Made by a program: the position numbers and the translations under genes
In this document: one piece after another, positions 6,032 through 7,442 of the stretch
How the letters are laid out: each line of letters begins with the position of its first letter
How positions within the stretch are numbered: position 1 is the first letter of the stretch
DNA from: Bacillota bacterium
GTDB lineage: Bacteria; Bacillota; Bacilli; Paenibacillales; NBRC-103111
Reading direction: 5' to 3'
Length of the DNA: 7,442 nucleotides
Assembly: GCA_023391955.1 (NCBI GenBank)
Contig: JAEWAA010000095.1
Span: 1-7,442, forward strand
Notes under the pieces: model-generated
What the model was told of the DNA's origin: nothing
Databases searched by the model: none
The model's input: the letters and a program-made list of their open reading frames with translations, nothing else

Positions 6032-6355
6032 ATGACATATGAGGAATTTGTGGTGGAGTACCTGGAGCTCCTGCGGGAGCTTCCCGATGACTCCGAGGAA
6101 TCTGTGATGGTGACGGGCTTTCTGAATGAGCAGATGGCTGTGAATGATTTTAAGGTGCCGCTGGAGGAGCTAATGGTTATTCTGAAGTCCTACCGCCCTG
6201 CGATTGCAGGATATCTGGACCTGGTGGGCTCCCGGGATTTCAAGAAGCTGCTGCGTTCGGAAATGACACCGGCTGAGGCGTTTGCCCGTGTGGGGCAGCC
6301 TGCAAATTATTTTGATTTACCCCCGCAAGACGATGCGGCTAAACGAAACCTGTAG
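6032..6355 (+). CDS. Small acidic protein of unknown function upstream of sigI
   Basis: A 107-residue, strongly acidic and probably all-helical protein that I do not recognise. It starts MTYEEFVVEYLELLRELPDD and continues with repeated amphipathic helices (for example LEELMVILKSYRPAIAGYLDLV). It ends in a flexible, polar tail. There is no signal peptide or membrane segment. AAAGGAG at 6014-6020 lies 11 bases before the ATG. The stop is 15 bases before the likely sigI start, so the two genes are probably cotranscribed and may be translationally linked. A candidate sigma-I promoter lies within its last codons. A regulatory or adaptor role near SigI is only a guess from position. Confidence 0.8.
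   Translation: MTYEEFVVEYLELLRELPDDSEESVMVTGFLNEQMAVNDFKVPLEELMVILKSYRPAIAGYLDLVGSRDFKKLLRSEMTPAEAFARVGQPANYFDLPPQDDAAKRNL
6319..6347 (+). promoter_or_regulatory. Candidate sigma-I autoregulatory promoter
   Basis: ACCCCC at 6319-6324 and CGAA at 6344-6347 lie just upstream of sigI, inside the end of the preceding gene. Sigma-I promoters in Bacillus subtilis are described with these two elements, and sigI is known to activate its own transcription. The 19-base gap seen here may be longer than the usual spacing, which I could not verify, so this is a tentative call. Confidence 0.35.
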
Positions 6356-6370
6356 TGTGAGGTGGGACTT

Positions 6371-7171
6371 TTGATACTTGTTTTAATGAAGCGCTTCTTA
6401 GGCAAAAGCCAATCTCACACCTCCGGGAGCAGCCGGCCCCCGGAGGAGCTGGTTCGTTTGATCCAAGCAGGGGATATGCGTCTGCGCAACCAGTTTATTA
6501 CCGATTACCAGCCTTATGTGGCCAAGGTCACCAGCCGCTTCTGCAAGCGGTACATCGACCCCTCCCGGGACGATGAGTTTGCGGTGGCCTTGTCCGCTTT
6601 TAATGAAGCCATAAGCCAATATTCCTCCGAAACGGGACGTCCGTTTCTCAGTTTCTCCGAGATGGTCATCCGCCGCAGGCTCATCGACTTCATCCGCAAG
6701 GAGCAGCGGTTTCAACAACAGGTGCCTTACAGCTCCTTCGATATGGAGGATGAGGAAGAGAACCTGATGAATCCGGTGGATATCCATCAGGCGATCCGGG
6801 AGTATGAGCTGCAGAAGGATATGGAGGACCGCAAAAGCGAGATTATGGAACTGAACCATGTGTTGAATGATTTTGGCGTCAGCTTCTCCGATCTGGTGGA
6901 GGCTTCCCCCAAACATGCGGATTCCCGCGAAAGTTTGGCCAGGGTCGGTTTGATGCTGGCCCAGGACAGCGGGCTAATGCGCCTGCTTTTGGGCAAGCGG
7001 ATGCTCCCCATTAAGGAGATGCTGGAGCGTACCGGATTTTCCCGGAAGACGCTGGAGCGCAACCGCAAATATATTATAGCTGTAGCCATTATTTATAACG
7101 GACCTTTTCCCTATTTACGCGAATATCTGCGATTTGCCAGGCCGGAGGAAGACGGGAGGATGGAGCCATGA
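6371..7171 (+). CDS. sigI: RNA polymerase sigma factor SigI
   Basis: An alternative sigma factor of the SigI group, which directs RNA polymerase to stress, cell-envelope or polysaccharide-response genes. I place the start at TTG 6371 (266 residues): the SD GAGGTGG (6359-6365) is 5 bases before it, while GTG 6362 lies within that SD and ATG 6386 is too far. Sigma region 2 spans about 25-115, with DDEFAVALSAFNEAISQY (67-84) and FSEMVIRRRLIDFIRKE (95-111) for core binding and -10 recognition. An acidic linker follows. The C-terminal SigI-specific domain is at about 200-256, with GFSRKTLERNRKYIIAVAIIYNGPFPYLREYL as its hallmark. Length is close to that of the B. subtilis protein (about 250). The stop overlaps the rsgI start (ATGA), so sigma and anti-sigma are translated together. 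The protein is cytosolic and is held inactive by RsgI. Confidence 0.95.
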   Translation: MILVLMKRFLGKSQSHTSGSSRPPEELVRLIQAGDMRLRNQFITDYQPYVAKVTSRFCKRYIDPSRDDEFAVALSAFNEAISQYSSETGRPFLSFSEMVIRRRLIDFIRKEQRFQQQVPYSSFDMEDEEENLMNPVDIHQAIREYELQKDMEDRKSEIMELNHVLNDFGVSFSDLVEASPKHADSRESLARVGLMLAQDSGLMRLLLGKRMLPIKEMLERTGFSRKTLERNRKYIIAVAIIYNGPFPYLREYLRFARPEEDGRMEP

Positions 7172-7442
7172 GCAAGGGCATTGTAATGGAAGTCAGCGGA
7201 AAACACCTTATCGTCATGACTCCGTCGGGTGTATTTGAACGTATCCCCCGGATGGACCGGAGCTGCGACGTGGGTGAGGAAATCGTCTACACCCCCGGGA
7301 TAACCCGCAGCCGCCGTCCCGCGTTTGCTTTGCTGTCCGGCTTTGTGGCCGCCGTGATGCTGGTCATGATTCTGTTTACCGGACTTACCTCCGTATTTAC
7401 CGATAAATCCGTAGTGGCGTATATTTCCATCGATATCAACCC
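7168..7442 (+). CDS. rsgI: Anti-sigma-I factor RsgI, N-terminal part (cut by the window end)
   Basis: The first 91 full codons of the membrane-bound anti-sigma factor that binds SigI. Residues about 2-45 are the cytoplasmic RsgI N-terminal domain (KGIVMEVSGKHLIVMTPSGVF, then VGEEIVYTPG). A basic stop (R47-R50) and a single membrane helix at about 53-77 follow. The extracytoplasmic part then begins with VVAYISIDIN; the final two bases (CC) make the next residue proline whatever follows. This conserved S-x-D-x-N-P element is where RsgI proteins are reported to cleave themselves between Asn and Pro. The start is supported by GGGAGG at 7154-7159, 8 bases before the ATG, and by the four-base overlap with sigI. 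The sensor domain, which would tell the signal, lies outside the window. Confidence 0.93.
   Translation, partial: MSKGIVMEVSGKHLIVMTPSGVFERIPRMDRSCDVGEEIVYTPGITRSRRPAFALLSGFVAAVMLVMILFTGLTSVFTDKSVVAYISIDIN

Noticed and set aside
6362..6370. GTG at 6362 as the sigI start
   Set aside because: The GTG is part of the SD itself (GAGGTGG) and has no SD upstream; TTG at 6371 is correctly spaced.
6398..6916. A 172-codon minus-strand open frame opposite sigI
   Set aside because: It is antisense to a sigma factor with intact conserved regions, and has no supporting SD or family resemblance.
1..7442. CRISPR arrays, tRNA or rRNA genes, phage attachment sites
   Set aside because: I saw no regularly spaced repeats, cloverleaf-like or ribosomal RNA sequences, or integrase-associated repeats in this window.

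Overview
The window looks like chromosomal DNA from a Paenibacillus-type member of the Bacillota. The evidence is strong Shine-Dalgarno (SD) sequences ahead of most genes, moderately high GC, a stalk-domain (copper amine oxidase N-terminal-like) secreted protein, an AraC regulator divergent from a large FAD oxidoreductase, and a sigI-rsgI pair. The genus is inferred from gene style; nothing in the sequence proves it.

Layout. At the left edge a minus-strand gene probably just begins (start codon near base 14). Next is a plus-strand gene for an exported stalk-domain protein with a duplicated C-terminal module (215-1279). A very long hairpin (1325-1379) closes it and also closes the convergent FAD-dependent oxidoreductase gene (3380-1419, minus). 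That gene is divergent from an AraC-family regulator (3529-4323, plus). The 148-bp gap between them has a perfect TATAAT for the oxidoreductase but no recognisable -35 box, as expected of an activator-dependent promoter. A strong terminator (4422-4460) separates the regulator from the next gene.

The next unit is a free-standing Rpn-family (PD-(D/E)XK, 'transposase_31') nuclease gene (4519-5538) with its own terminator. Inside its 3' end is an in-frame ATG at 5326 with an excellent SD. It would give a 70-residue C-terminal protein, the layout reported for Rpn toxins with intragenic antitoxins. I consider this the most interesting signal in the window.

The right third holds two small acidic proteins of unknown function (5687-5980, 6032-6355), then the sigma factor gene sigI (about 6371-7171) and its membrane anti-sigma gene rsgI. 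The last two overlap by four bases (ATGA), and rsgI is cut by the window edge. A possible sigma-I-type promoter (ACCCCC...CGAA) lies in the 3' end of the second small gene. SigI and RsgI form a transmembrane signalling pair: RsgI holds SigI at the membrane until an envelope or extracellular signal releases it. The two small genes are co-directional with that pair and may be cotranscribed with it, but their function cannot be read from the sequence.
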